Shown here piece by piece: positions 42,782 to 51,707 of a stretch of DNA of 64,000 nt. The stretch spans positions 1-64,000 of the forward strand of contig MAAN01000035.1 in assembly GCA_002163135.1 (NCBI GenBank). The letters are read 5' to 3'. This DNA comes from Alphaproteobacteria bacterium 46_93_T64. GTDB taxonomy: Bacteria; Pseudomonadota; Alphaproteobacteria; Sneathiellales; Sneathiellaceae. Position 1 is the first letter of the stretch; every line of letters begins with the position of its first letter. The notes under the pieces are model-generated. The model did no database searches. It saw only the letters and a list, made by a program, of their open reading frames with translations, and was not told where the DNA came from. Both the position numbers and the translations under genes were made by a program.

Positions 42782-45106
42782 ATGGCTACACTGGCGCCAA
42801 TATCAAGACAAATCTGGGATATGAAATACCGCTTTCGCAAGGCTGATGGTTCTGCGAAAGAGCGCACAGTTGAAGACACTTGGCACCGCATTGCATCCGC
42901 ACTCGCAGAACCCGAAGAAAACTCAGCCAAATGGGATGCAGAGTTTTATGAAATTCTAAAAGACTATAAATTTTTGCCAGCGGGCCGCATTATGGCAGGC
43001 GCCGGTACAAAGCGAAAAGTGACACTGTTTAACTGTTTTGTTATGGGAAACATCCCAGACAACATGGCCGGCATTTTTGACAACTTGAAAGAAGCCGCGG
43101 TTACCATGCAACAAGGCGGCGGCATCGGATATAATTTTTCAAGTTTACGGCCTAAGGGTGCCCCAGTTCACAGTATGGGATCTGATGCCTCTGGCCCTCT
43201 GAGTTTCATGGATGTCTGGGACAGCATGTGCCGCACAATCATGAGCGCTGGATCCAGGCGGGGAGCCATGATGGCGACATTGCGCTGTGATCATCCAGAT
43301 ATTCTGGATTTCATCAAGGCGAAGCAGGATCCAGGCCGTCTGCGCATGTTTAACCTGTCTGTTCTTGTCACCGACGCGTTTATGGACGCCGTCAAAAATG
43401 ATGATTCCTGGGATCTCGTGTTTGAGGGCTCGCAGTTCAAAACCATCCGTGCCCGTGAATTATGGGATGAGATTATGCGCTCCACCTATGCGTTCGCAGA
43501 ACCGGGCGTTATTTTCATTGATCGGATTAACCAGCGAAATAACCTCAACTATTGCGAAACGATCACGGCGACAAACCCTTGCGGAGAGCAACCACTTCCG
43601 CCCTATGGCGCTTGCCTTCTAGGCTCAATCAATCTGACACGTTTTATCAAGCAACCGTTTGAAAATGAGTCAATTATGGATCTGGAGGAACTGGATAAAG
43701 TTGTCAGGGTGGCCATTCGTATGATGGACAACGTTATCGAAGTTTCGGGCTTTCCTCTGCCAGAACAGGAAAAAGAAGCCAAATCAAAGCGCCGGATCGG
43801 CCTTGGCATAACAGGACTTGCAGACGCTCTGATTATGTGTGGGTTTCGTTACGGATCAGATCAGGCCATCTCGGTCACACGGCAATGGATGAGCCAAATC
43901 CGGAAATCAGCCTACTTAGCCTCAACTGATCTTGCTAAAGAAAAAGGGGCGTTTCCTCTTTATGATGAAAAGCAATATCTGAAGGGCAAAACAATTGCAG
44001 CGCTGGACCGCGAAATTAGAGATGCCATTCGACAAAACGGCATTCGAAATGCGCTTGTAACTTCCGTTGCACCAACTGGTACTATTTCCTTGCTCGCAAA
44101 CAATATCTCCAGCGGTCTGGAACCTGTCTTCAGCTTCTCTTATACGCGCAATGTCCTTATGCCAGACGGGTCGCGTAAAGCCGAAGAAGTGACTGATTAC
44201 GCGTATCGCCTTTTCCGCCGTCTTAAAGGAGAGACGACACCTCTTCCTGATTATTTCGTAGACGCCCAAATCCTGACGCCGATGGATCATGTGAAGATGC
44301 AGGCGACTGTCCAAGACTATATCGACAGTTCCATTTCCAAAACCATCAATTGCGCAGAAGATATCAGCTTTGAAAAATTCAAAGATATCTACATGCAAGC
44401 CTACGAACTGGGGTGTAAGGGCTGCACCACTTACAGACCTAATGATGTCACCGGCGCCGTTCTTGAAACTGGGCCACGTGGGGATACATCAGAAGATCAA
44501 GCAACACTGCCACTTGATGAGCCAACGCCGCGCCCCAAAGACAGTTATGAAGCAGGCGGAATTGTCTACATGACAAAACCACTGGATCGTCCCGGTACGA
44601 TCCCCGGACAAACCTACAAACTCAAATGGCCTGAAAGCAATCACGCCATGTATATTACTTTGAATGATATTGTTCAGGATGGCCGTCGCCGCCCGTTCGA
44701 AATATTCATCAATTCCAAGAATGTCGAACATTTCGCCTGGACAGTCGCCCTTACCCGGATGATTTCTGCAGTGTTCAGACGCGGTGGCGATGTGAGTTTT
44801 GTGGTTGAGGAATTAAAAGCCGTGTTTGACCCACGCGGCGGTGCATGGATGCAAGGACGATATGTCCCTTCACTTCTCGCTGCCATTGGGGATGTTATTG
44901 AAACCCATCTTATTCAAATCGGTTTTTTGCCAAACCCAAACAAGGATGAGAGAAAAAGCGAAGCACAGGTTCAGGTAATAGGCATTCAACAGCCCGCCCC
45001 GAGAACTGGACTTCTACGGCAATGCCCTGAATGCGGTGAAGCCTCTTTGGTGAGAAGTGAAGGCTGCGATACCTGTACTTCCTGTGGCTTTTCGAAATGC
45101 AGCTAA
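42782..45106 (+). CDS. nrdJ: Adenosylcobalamin-dependent ribonucleotide reductase
   Basis: Class II enzyme reducing ribonucleotides without oxygen. 774 residues. The 10-strand barrel motifs are visible: RIMAGAGTKRKVTLFNCFVM, GGGIGYNFSSLRPKGAPVHS, and the active-site loop NYCETITATNPCGEQPLPP with the Cys and Asn-Pro-Cys-Gly-Glu motif. VAPTGTISLLANNISSGLEP and a C-terminal zinc ribbon (CPECGEASLVRSEGCDTCTS) with a final Cys pair follow; the latter is the redox tail. No class I nrdA/B lies nearby. It needs adenosylcobalamin, which the adenosyltransferase at 3.7 kb could supply. Confidence 0.95.
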   Translation: MATLAPISRQIWDMKYRFRKADGSAKERTVEDTWHRIASALAEPEENSAKWDAEFYEILKDYKFLPAGRIMAGAGTKRKVTLFNCFVMGNIPDNMAGIFDNLKEAAVTMQQGGGIGYNFSSLRPKGAPVHSMGSDASGPLSFMDVWDSMCRTIMSAGSRRGAMMATLRCDHPDILDFIKAKQDPGRLRMFNLSVLVTDAFMDAVKNDDSWDLVFEGSQFKTIRARELWDEIMRSTYAFAEPGVIFIDRINQRNNLNYCETITATNPCGEQPLPPYGACLLGSINLTRFIKQPFENESIMDLEELDKVVRVAIRMMDNVIEVSGFPLPEQEKEAKSKRRIGLGITGLADALIMCGFRYGSDQAISVTRQWMSQIRKSAYLASTDLAKEKGAFPLYDEKQYLKGKTIAALDREIRDAIRQNGIRNALVTSVAPTGTISLLANNISSGLEPVFSFSYTRNVLMPDGSRKAEEVTDYAYRLFRRLKGETTPLPDYFVDAQILTPMDHVKMQATVQDYIDSSISKTINCAEDISFEKFKDIYMQAYELGCKGCTTYRPNDVTGAVLETGPRGDTSEDQATLPLDEPTPRPKDSYEAGGIVYMTKPLDRPGTIPGQTYKLKWPESNHAMYITLNDIVQDGRRRPFEIFINSKNVEHFAWTVALTRMISAVFRRGGDVSFVVEELKAVFDPRGGAWMQGRYVPSLLAAIGDVIETHLIQIGFLPNPNKDERKSEAQVQVIGIQQPAPRTGLLRQCPECGEASLVRSEGCDTCTSCGFSKCS

Positions 45107-45487
45107 ACGAATAGTTTAGTAAAAATTATGCGTTAAGGCATCAGCTGCGACTGCATAATCGACATAAAAAGGCACTCCTAAGTTTTTCTTGGAACTTAAC
45201 GTCCGCTTTCCCCTCACCTGCAGACAGAAATTCACCGTCAGGACTATGTCTCGTTTGTGCCAACAACGGGCTTCTTCGCGAATATACTGTTTTGCCGGAT
45301 AATGCTAATTAGTGGACTGGAATTGAACACATATTCTCTCTCATTGATAAATGGCTAAAAGTGAGCATAATTTGAATACAATTGCTATAGATATTAAATG
45401 CCAATCTGGAAAAACAACTAGTAACTTGCAGGACTTCTAGTGGTTACCATTGTTAGTTTGACTAATTGTTTCTGCGACTTTCGCTAG
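45107..45487. other. Non-coding stretch after nrdJ
   Basis: About 380 bp with no gene or known RNA visible. ATTATGC and GCATAAT arms with a long loop just after the nrdJ stop could be a weak transcript end. Confidence 0.4.
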
Positions 45488-45565
45488 TCAGGAATAGATA
45501 GCCCCTCCGGCAATACATCCGCTAACAATTATTCCTACAAACATCAAAATCGTGTCCAGACTCAT
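45488..45565 (-). CDS. Possible 25-residue membrane peptide
   Basis: A tiny frame reading MSLDTILMFVGIIVSGCIAG then GAIYS: one hydrophobic helix with glycine spacing. GGAGA lies five bases before the ATG, an ideal ribosome site, which is the main support. It stands alone in a 730-bp gap between nrdJ and the insertion-sequence remnant. No family known to me; it could be a small toxin-like or membrane-tuning peptide, or chance. Confidence 0.4.
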   Translation of the reverse strand: MSLDTILMFVGIIVSGCIAGGAIYS

Positions 45566-45835
45566 TACTGTCTCCAATGAATTACATTAGTGTTACTTTG
45601 ATCAGTCAAATACAGTGATGTACGACATCAACACATTTTCAGTGTTTGACACTTCTCGGGGCAACGAGGTGACTGGGCCATTGCGGGGACGAACCTGCAA
45701 CTTATGCAAGTCACTATGCCTACTACCCGCTGGGGTGCGTGGAAGGATGCTCAGCCTGAGAAAACGGTTCTGGTTTGCCTGGTCGCAGTTTTATCCTGAC
45801 ACTGCACTGTGATTCAGATAAGGCTGCATTTTGTG
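45566..45835. other. Non-coding stretch left of the IS6 remnant
   Basis: About 270 bp. A 65-codon plus-strand frame from 45615 resembles no family and has no ribosome site, so it is not called. Nothing else was seen. Confidence 0.35.
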
Positions 45836-46453
45836 TGTATTGTCAGAGGAATTTATCTTGAGCAACAGGAACGCCGAATTTACTGTCAGTCGGTGAATAA
45901 TCCCTTCCGCTATTTCAAAATATCTCCAGAGATCATCCGGCTTAACGGTAATAATTTGTATTCGCTTATCCGATTTCATTGCGACAAGTTGAAGATTTGC
46001 TCCACGATAGGGGGATTGATGTCAGCTACAAGACGATACTTTCTTGGTGGAACTGCTGTAGACCGTTGTTTGCAACGTAAATCAGAAAGAAACGAACGGT
46101 TTCTTCTCCCCATTCACCATAATGGGATGGCATCTGCATGAGGTTTTTGTACAGATAAATGGCGAAATCAATATCTATGGCGCGCCGTTGATCAGGAAGA
46201 TTAGCTTCTCGAAGCATTCGTGGCAAAGTAAGTAGGATCGAAGAACAGCAATGAAGCTTTTGAAGAAAACTATGATGCCGCCGAGCAATCCAAAAGTGAT
46301 CGGAACGGATAAATTGCGCTTTAACAATGCTGCAATGAAGGTGGTCGGGAATGAAAGTTGCCAGAAAACTGGCCGCTGTCTCAATCCACTCGTTGCCTGA
46401 AAAACATCGGCTAACTATTTCTCGTCGCTCTGTCATTTTACTCTGACAATACC
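45836..46453 (+). mobile_element. Degenerate IS6-family insertion sequence, copy A
   Basis: About 617 bp with recognisable terminal inverted repeats: ATTGTCAGAGGAA near 45839-45851 on the left and TTTACTCTGACAATACC ending at 46453 on the right. The right repeat matches the left end of copy B (reverse complemented) at 14 of 17 positions. Intact IS6 elements are about 0.8 kb, so roughly 0.2 kb is missing internally. The right end lies 77 bp before the start of the oxidoreductase gene. Confidence 0.8.
45893..46440 (+). pseudogene. IS6-family transposase remnant (copy A)
   Basis: DDE transposase broken by several frameshifts and stops. Reading across frames gives NNPFRYFKISPEIIRL, then LRQVEDLLHDRGIDVSYKT, SWWN, and GWHLHEVFVQINGEI containing the first catalytic Asp-type position (HLHEV in place of HLDEV, so the Asp is changed). 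The middle (RAVDQE...LKKTMMPPSNPKVIGTD) is recognisable. The usual end with RRRERAMLRFR is missing. This is not a functional transposase. Confidence 0.85.
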
Positions 46454-46530
46454 AATTGGTCTGTAATTTTGCTTTCCAAGCCCGGTAAACTCCTGTCAAA
46501 TAAATCAAATCAAAAAATAGGAGAGCGCGG

Positions 46531-47835
46531 ATGAGTAGTAATGTTGACGCTATAATCATAGGGGCTGGGGTTATTGGAGCAGCCACAGCTTTCGAGATGA
46601 CAAAAGGGGGGAAGAAGGTTCTCTCTATCGATAGAAACCCAGCCTCGGGTTATGGCTCGACCAGTGGATCCTGTGCCATTATACGGGTTCATTATTCCAC
46701 ATTTGCTGGAACAGTTTTCGCCTATGAGGGCTATCATTACTGGCGCGATTGGGCAGAATATTTGGGCGTTGAAGATGAAGCCGGTCTGGCTGAATTTCGC
46801 CAAAGCGGTTGTCTGGTGATGCAAACAGCACAGAATGATTTCCTCAAAACCCATCAAACTCATTGCGATGCGCTGGATATTGAATATGAAATTTGGGACG
46901 ATGCGCGGATCAGAGAACGGCTGCCAATATATAATCTGGAAGGATTCTGGCCGCCAAAAAGGCAAGAGGCTGAAGGGTTTGGGCAAAGCACTGGTGTGGC
47001 AATTAAAAGTGGTGTCCATTTTCCAATGGCAGGTTTTGTCAATGATCCGCAATTGGCAACTCATAACCTGCAACGGGCGGCCGAGGCTCACGGTGCCGAA
47101 TTTCTATTTCAAAAACAGGTGGTGGAAATTTTGGAAAAGGATGGCCGTGTCGCTGGTGTTCGTCTGGATGATGGTCAGGAAATATACTCTCCTGTTGTGG
47201 TCAATGTGGCGGGACCTGCCTCGTCTAAAGTGAATGCCATGGCGGGTGTTCTGGATGATATGACCCTCACCACCCGCGCGTTGCGCCAAGAGGTGGTGCA
47301 TGTACCGTCTCCGCCAGAGTTTGACTTTGAAACTGATGGTCTGATTGTCTCAGATAGCGATATTTCCTGTTATTGCCGCCCGGAAATTGGCAATCATATT
47401 CTGATCGGCAGTGAAGACCCGGAATGCGACGCACATCAATGGGTAGATGATGAAGATTTTAATCATAATTTCACCGATCAATGGACAACTCAGGCCTATC
47501 GCTATGCCCAGCGGGTGCCATCACTTGGCATTCCGAGCCGAATGCAGGGCGTGGTGGACCTGTATGATGTAACAGAGGATTGGATTCCAATTTACGATAA
47601 ATCAAGCCTTCCCGGTTTCTATATGGCTATCGGTTCCAGTGGCAATCAGTTCAAAAATGCCCCCATCGCCGGAAAAATGATGGCAGCACTGATTGAGTAT
47701 TGTGAAGACGGCCATGACCATGATGCCTCGCCTTTGCAATTTCATCTGCCCTATACCGGGCATGATATCGATGTTGGATTCTATTCACGCCGCCGACAGA
47801 TAAATTCAGAAAGCAGTTTTTCAGTTTTAGGATAA
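46531..47835 (+). CDS. FAD-dependent oxidoreductase, DAO fold (passenger gene)
   Basis: A 434-residue flavoenzyme of the sarcosine/N-methyl amino acid oxidase-like group. FAD motif AIIIGAGVIGAATAFEMTKG, then GSTSGSCAIIRVHYSTFAGT (isoalloxazine area) and the C-terminal GFYMAIGSSGNQFKNAPIAG. An AGGAG ribosome site 8 nt before the ATG. First gene of the six-gene cassette between the IS6 remnants and probably co-transcribed with the importer, so it likely oxidises the imported amino-acid-like compound. The substrate is not evident. Confidence 0.87.
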   Translation: MSSNVDAIIIGAGVIGAATAFEMTKGGKKVLSIDRNPASGYGSTSGSCAIIRVHYSTFAGTVFAYEGYHYWRDWAEYLGVEDEAGLAEFRQSGCLVMQTAQNDFLKTHQTHCDALDIEYEIWDDARIRERLPIYNLEGFWPPKRQEAEGFGQSTGVAIKSGVHFPMAGFVNDPQLATHNLQRAAEAHGAEFLFQKQVVEILEKDGRVAGVRLDDGQEIYSPVVVNVAGPASSKVNAMAGVLDDMTLTTRALRQEVVHVPSPPEFDFETDGLIVSDSDISCYCRPEIGNHILIGSEDPECDAHQWVDDEDFNHNFTDQWTTQAYRYAQRVPSLGIPSRMQGVVDLYDVTEDWIPIYDKSSLPGFYMAIGSSGNQFKNAPIAGKMMAALIEYCEDGHDHDASPLQFHLPYTGHDIDVGFYSRRRQINSESSFSVLG

Positions 47836-47937
47836 TGCCAAAAAGATTTTGTTCCGATCCGGTTTTGGGTTAAAAAGAAATCATGGTGCCCAAAGAGGCA
47901 CACAGAAAATGACAGTGGGATTTATTGGGAGGGTTAC

Positions 47938-49119
47938 ATGAAGAAATTACTTATGGCCGCCGCGACAGTTGCTTTGATGAGCACACCTGTTCAGGCTGAA
48001 GACATTAAAATTGGTGTTATTCTGGGATATACAGGACCCATTGAGTCCTTGACCCCTGACATGGCTGCGGGCGCTGAGCTGGCGATTAAAGAAATCAGCG
48101 ACAGCGGTGCATTGCTGGGCGGATCGAAAGTGTCGTCTATACGCGCGGATACCACATGTACGGATTCTGCGGCGGCGACAACCGCGACAGAACGTCTTGT
48201 GACTTCTGATAAAGTGAATGCCATTGTGGGCGGCGACTGTTCTGGTGTTACCACGGCGATGCTGCAAAATGTGGCACTGCCAAATGGTGTTGTAATGATT
48301 TCACCATCCGCAACGTCCCCGGCACTCTCCAGTATTGAAGACAAAGGTCTGTTTTTCCGTACAGCACCATCAGATGCCCGCCAGGGACAAGTCCTGACAG
48401 CCATTCTGAAAGATCGCGGTATCAAGCAAGCCGCTCTGACTTATACCAACAATGACTATGGCAAGGGTTTGGCTGAAAGTATCAAAGCCAATTTCGAGAA
48501 AGCCGGCGGTAAAATCACCATTTCTGCGGCTCACGAAGACGGTAAAGCCGATTACACGGCTGAAGTAGGCGCACTTGCCTCAGCAGGCGGTGATGTTTTG
48601 ATCGTGGCTGGTTATCTCGATCAGGGTGGTAAAGGCATTATCCAAGCTTCGCTTGATACGGGTGCGTTTGATACATTTGTTCTGCCGGACGGCATGATCG
48701 GTGACAGTCTTCCAATTGCTATCGGTTCAGATTTGAACGGATCATTTGGTACGGTACCTGGCACAGACAGCCCCGGCGCGGCTAAATTCTCTGACATGGC
48801 AAAATCTGCTGGCTTTAAAGCAGGTCCTTTTGCCTCAGAATCTTATGACGCGGCAGCGCTTATTTTGCTTTCTATGCAAGCAGCGAAATCCAGTGACAGT
48901 AACGTGTTTAAAAGCAAGGTTATGTCAGTCGCCAACGCACCGGGTGTGAAAATCTATCCGGGTGAACTTGCCAAAGCATTGAAAATCATCGCCGATGGTG
49001 GTGATGTCGACTATGTGGGTGCCTCTGCGGTTGAGTTGATTGGACCGGGCGAAAGCGCTGGTAATTATCGCGAAATCGAAGTGGCTGATGGTAAAAACAC
49101 AACGGCTAAATTCCGCTAA
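47938..49119 (+). CDS. Branched-chain-amino-acid-type ABC substrate-binding protein
   Basis: Periplasmic binding protein of 393 residues with signal peptide MKKLLMAAATVALMSTPVQA. The mature start EDIKIGVILGYTGPIESLTP and the AAGAELAIKEISDSGALLGG, VNAIVGGDCSGVTTAM and YTNNDYGKGLAESIKANFEK stretches are typical of the LIV-binding group. Ligand is unknown (amino acids, urea and aromatic acids all occur in this family). A GGGAGGG ribosome site is present. Followed by an attenuator-like hairpin before the ATPase genes. Confidence 0.9.
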   Translation: MKKLLMAAATVALMSTPVQAEDIKIGVILGYTGPIESLTPDMAAGAELAIKEISDSGALLGGSKVSSIRADTTCTDSAAATTATERLVTSDKVNAIVGGDCSGVTTAMLQNVALPNGVVMISPSATSPALSSIEDKGLFFRTAPSDARQGQVLTAILKDRGIKQAALTYTNNDYGKGLAESIKANFEKAGGKITISAAHEDGKADYTAEVGALASAGGDVLIVAGYLDQGGKGIIQASLDTGAFDTFVLPDGMIGDSLPIAIGSDLNGSFGTVPGTDSPGAAKFSDMAKSAGFKAGPFASESYDAAALILLSMQAAKSSDSNVFKSKVMSVANAPGVKIYPGELAKALKIIADGGDVDYVGASAVELIGPGESAGNYREIEVADGKNTTAKFR

Positions 49120-49146
49120 GCTATCTTAGTCGAATGACCTGAAAAT

Positions 49147-49189
49147 AAAGGGAAGTGATCACGGGGTTCCGAGGTCACTTCCCTTTTTG
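49147..49189 (+). terminator. Hairpin between binding protein and ATPase genes
   Basis: A perfect 12-bp stem (AAAGGGAAGTGA/TCACTTCCCTTT) with a 16-nt loop followed by TT. It may act as a partial terminator, giving more binding protein than membrane subunits. Confidence 0.75.
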
Positions 49190-49205
49190 CTAAAGTAGTC
49201 TATTT

Positions 49206-49988
49206 ATGATTAGAATTGAAAACCTACATATGCAATTTGGCGGTATTCATGCCGTTGAAAATGTGTCCCTGAGCATTGAAAAAGGGAGCATAACCGGTTT
49301 GATCGGGCCCAACGGTGCGGGGAAGACAACACTTTTTAATTGCATTGCAGGAGCCTACACCCCGACCAGCGGCAAGATCTACCTTGATGACGAAGAGATC
49401 ACCGGTCTCAAACCCCATGAGCTATTTGCTAGGGGGTTGCTACGCACTTTTCAGATTGCGCAAGAATTCTCCACTCTAACTGTTCGGGAAAACCTGATGA
49501 TGGTGCCGGGGGATCAGTGCGGCGAAAGTCTGATCGATACTTGGCTCCGGCCCGCAAAAGTACGCGAAGAAGAAGAGCGTATTCGCGCCAAAGCGGATAG
49601 TGTGATTGAATTTCTTGAAATCACCCATGTGGCCGATGAGCTCGCGGGAAATTTATCAGGGGGCCAAAAGAAACTGTTAGAACTTGGTCGAACCATGATG
49701 GTAGACGCCAAAATTGTCTTCCTTGATGAGGTTGGTGCCGGCGTTAACCGAACGTTGCTCAACACGCTTGGCGACGCTATCCAGCGGCTCAATAAAGAAC
49801 ATGGATACACTTTTTGCATGATCGAGCATGACATGGATTTTGTTGGACGACTGTGCGATCCGGTGATTGTTATGGCCGAAGGCGAATTGTTGGCTGAAGG
49901 CACCATCGAAGATATTAAGTCAAACGAACATGTGATCGAAGCCTATCTTGGGACGGGCCTCAAAAATAAACCGGAGCCTAAGTCATGA
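49206..49988 (+). CDS. ABC transporter ATP-binding protein, LivG type
   Basis: 260-residue ATPase. Walker A GPNGAGKTT, LLRTFQIAQEFSTLTVRENL (Q-loop), signature LSGGQKKLLELGRTMM, Walker B IVFLDEVGAGVNRTLL, switch His MIEHDMDFV. In the Walker B region DEPxAGxN of LivG is here DEVGAGVN, a small deviation. The next ATPase gene begins inside its stop codon (ATGA). Confidence 0.92.
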   Translation: MIRIENLHMQFGGIHAVENVSLSIEKGSITGLIGPNGAGKTTLFNCIAGAYTPTSGKIYLDDEEITGLKPHELFARGLLRTFQIAQEFSTLTVRENLMMVPGDQCGESLIDTWLRPAKVREEEERIRAKADSVIEFLEITHVADELAGNLSGGQKKLLELGRTMMVDAKIVFLDEVGAGVNRTLLNTLGDAIQRLNKEHGYTFCMIEHDMDFVGRLCDPVIVMAEGELLAEGTIEDIKSNEHVIEAYLGTGLKNKPEPKS

Positions 49989-50689
49989 GCTATTTGTCTG
50001 GTGATAATATGACCGGCGGATATGGCGGTGCGGACATCTTGCATGGTTGTAATATTTCCGTCGATCTGGGTGAAATTGCGGTAATTGTTGGCCCCAACGG
50101 TGCAGGGAAGTCTACGGCAATGAAGGCCATTTTTGGCATGCTTGATTTGCGCGAAGGCTCTGTCACTCTGAACGGTGAAGAGATCACTGGCCTCAGTCCG
50201 CAAGACAGGGTCGCCAAGGGAATGAGTTTCGTGCCGCAAACCAATAATGTTTTTACCACTATGACCGTGGAAGAAAATTTGGAAATGGGGGCGTTCATCC
50301 GAACCGATGATATTTCTGCGACGATGGAGCAGGTGTATGAACTGTTTCCAATTTTGAAGGATAAACGTAACCAACCAGCCGGAGAATTGTCCGGTGGTCA
50401 GCGTCAGCAAGTGGCGGTGGGACGGGCGCTCATGACACAGCCCAAACTTCTCATGTTGGATGAGCCGACAGCGGGCGTCTCCCCTATTGTGATGGATGAA
50501 TTATTTGACCGGATTATCGAGGTTGCAAAAGCTGGTATCGCTATATTGATGGTTGAACAAAATGCCCGCCAAGCTCTCAATATTGCTGATAAAGGGTATG
50601 TATTGGTACAGGGGCGCAACGGTTATACGGATACGGGAGAGGCCCTGCTTGCCAATCCGGAAGTCCGCAAAGCGTTCCTGGGAGGATAA
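49985..50689 (+). CDS. ABC transporter ATP-binding protein, LivF type
   Basis: 234-residue ATPase. Walker A GPNGAGKST, FVPQTNNVFTTMTVEENL, signature LSGGQRQQVAVGRAL, Walker B LLMLDEPTAGVSPIV and MVEQNARQALNIADKGYVLV match LivF. Pairs with the LivG-type subunit. Overlaps it by 4 bp. Confidence 0.93.
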   Translation: MSYLSGDNMTGGYGGADILHGCNISVDLGEIAVIVGPNGAGKSTAMKAIFGMLDLREGSVTLNGEEITGLSPQDRVAKGMSFVPQTNNVFTTMTVEENLEMGAFIRTDDISATMEQVYELFPILKDKRNQPAGELSGGQRQQVAVGRALMTQPKLLMLDEPTAGVSPIVMDELFDRIIEVAKAGIAILMVEQNARQALNIADKGYVLVQGRNGYTDTGEALLANPEVRKAFLGG

Positions 50690-50693
50690 AGGT

Positions 50694-51707
50694 ATGGTCG
50701 ATTTTTTAAACGCTTTTGCGTTGCTTTCTAATTTTGTGATCGTGCCTGCCATGACTTATGGTAGTCAGCTTGCGCTTGGCGCACTCGGCGTCACATTGGT
50801 CTATGGCATTTTACGATTTTCCAACTTTGCCCATGGCGATACTATGGCCTTTGGCACCATGGTGACCATTTTTGCTACATGGGGCTTGCAATCTGCGGGA
50901 GTTTCCATTCATCCCTTGCCAACGGCGTTGCTGGCATTGCCTGTGGGAATCGCGGCGACGGTGGCTTTATGCCTTGTGATTGACCGATCCGTTTACAAGT
51001 TTTACAGAAAGAGCCGCTCAGTTCCGGTGGTTTTTCTGATTGCCTCGGTAGGGGTGATGTTTGTGTTGAACGGTGTGGTTCGGTTCATCATTGGGCCGGG
51101 CGATCAGCGATTTGCCGATGGAGAGCGATTTATCATCAAGGCGAAGGCGTTCAAGAAATTGACTGGCCTTAACGAGGGGATAGCCTTCAAGACCAGTCAG
51201 GGACTGACCATCGTAACGGCAATTATTGTGGTTGCTGCGCTGTTCTGGTTTTTGAACCGAACACGCTCCGGTAAATCTATGCGAGCATATTCGGACAACG
51301 AAGATTTGGCGCGTCTGTCGGGTATAAACCCGGAACGTGTGGTGATGATCACCTGGACACTGGCGGCAGTGCTCGCCACCATTGCCGGTGTGTTGTACGG
51401 GCTCGATAAAAGCTTTAAACCGTTCACCTATTTCCAGCTGCTGTTGCCTATCTTTGCGTCAGCCATTGTTGGGGGACTGGGGAACCCATTGGGTGCTATC
51501 GCAGGCGGTTTTGTGATCGCCTTTTCAGAGGTTGTTGTGGCCTATGCCTACAAGAAATTTCTAACCTATCTGGTGCCCGAACAATGGGCTCCGGACAGTT
51601 TGGTGCAATTGCTGTCGACCGACTATAAATTTGCTGTGTCGTTTGTCATTCTGGTTCTGGTGCTGCTCATCCGACCGACAGGTATTTTTAAAGGAAAAGG
51701 CGCATGA
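50694..51707 (+). CDS. Branched-chain-amino-acid-type ABC permease, LivH type
   Basis: 337-residue membrane protein with about eight helices. The start is fixed by GGAGG about 9 nt before the ATG at 50694; the open frame runs back into livF but without family resemblance. GALGVTLVYGILRFSNFAHG and ILRFSNFAHGDTMAFGTM are typical of LivH, as are the EAA-like SGINPERVVMITWTLAAVLA and GGLGNPLGAIAGGFVIAF. Its stop overlaps the start of the LivM-type gene. Confidence 0.92.
   Translation: MVDFLNAFALLSNFVIVPAMTYGSQLALGALGVTLVYGILRFSNFAHGDTMAFGTMVTIFATWGLQSAGVSIHPLPTALLALPVGIAATVALCLVIDRSVYKFYRKSRSVPVVFLIASVGVMFVLNGVVRFIIGPGDQRFADGERFIIKAKAFKKLTGLNEGIAFKTSQGLTIVTAIIVVAALFWFLNRTRSGKSMRAYSDNEDLARLSGINPERVVMITWTLAAVLATIAGVLYGLDKSFKPFTYFQLLLPIFASAIVGGLGNPLGAIAGGFVIAFSEVVVAYAYKKFLTYLVPEQWAPDSLVQLLSTDYKFAVSFVILVLVLLIRPTGIFKGKGA

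Noticed and set aside
45615-45812. 65-residue open frame left of IS6 copy A
   Set aside because: No ribosome site, odd composition and no family resemblance; it lies in non-coding DNA.
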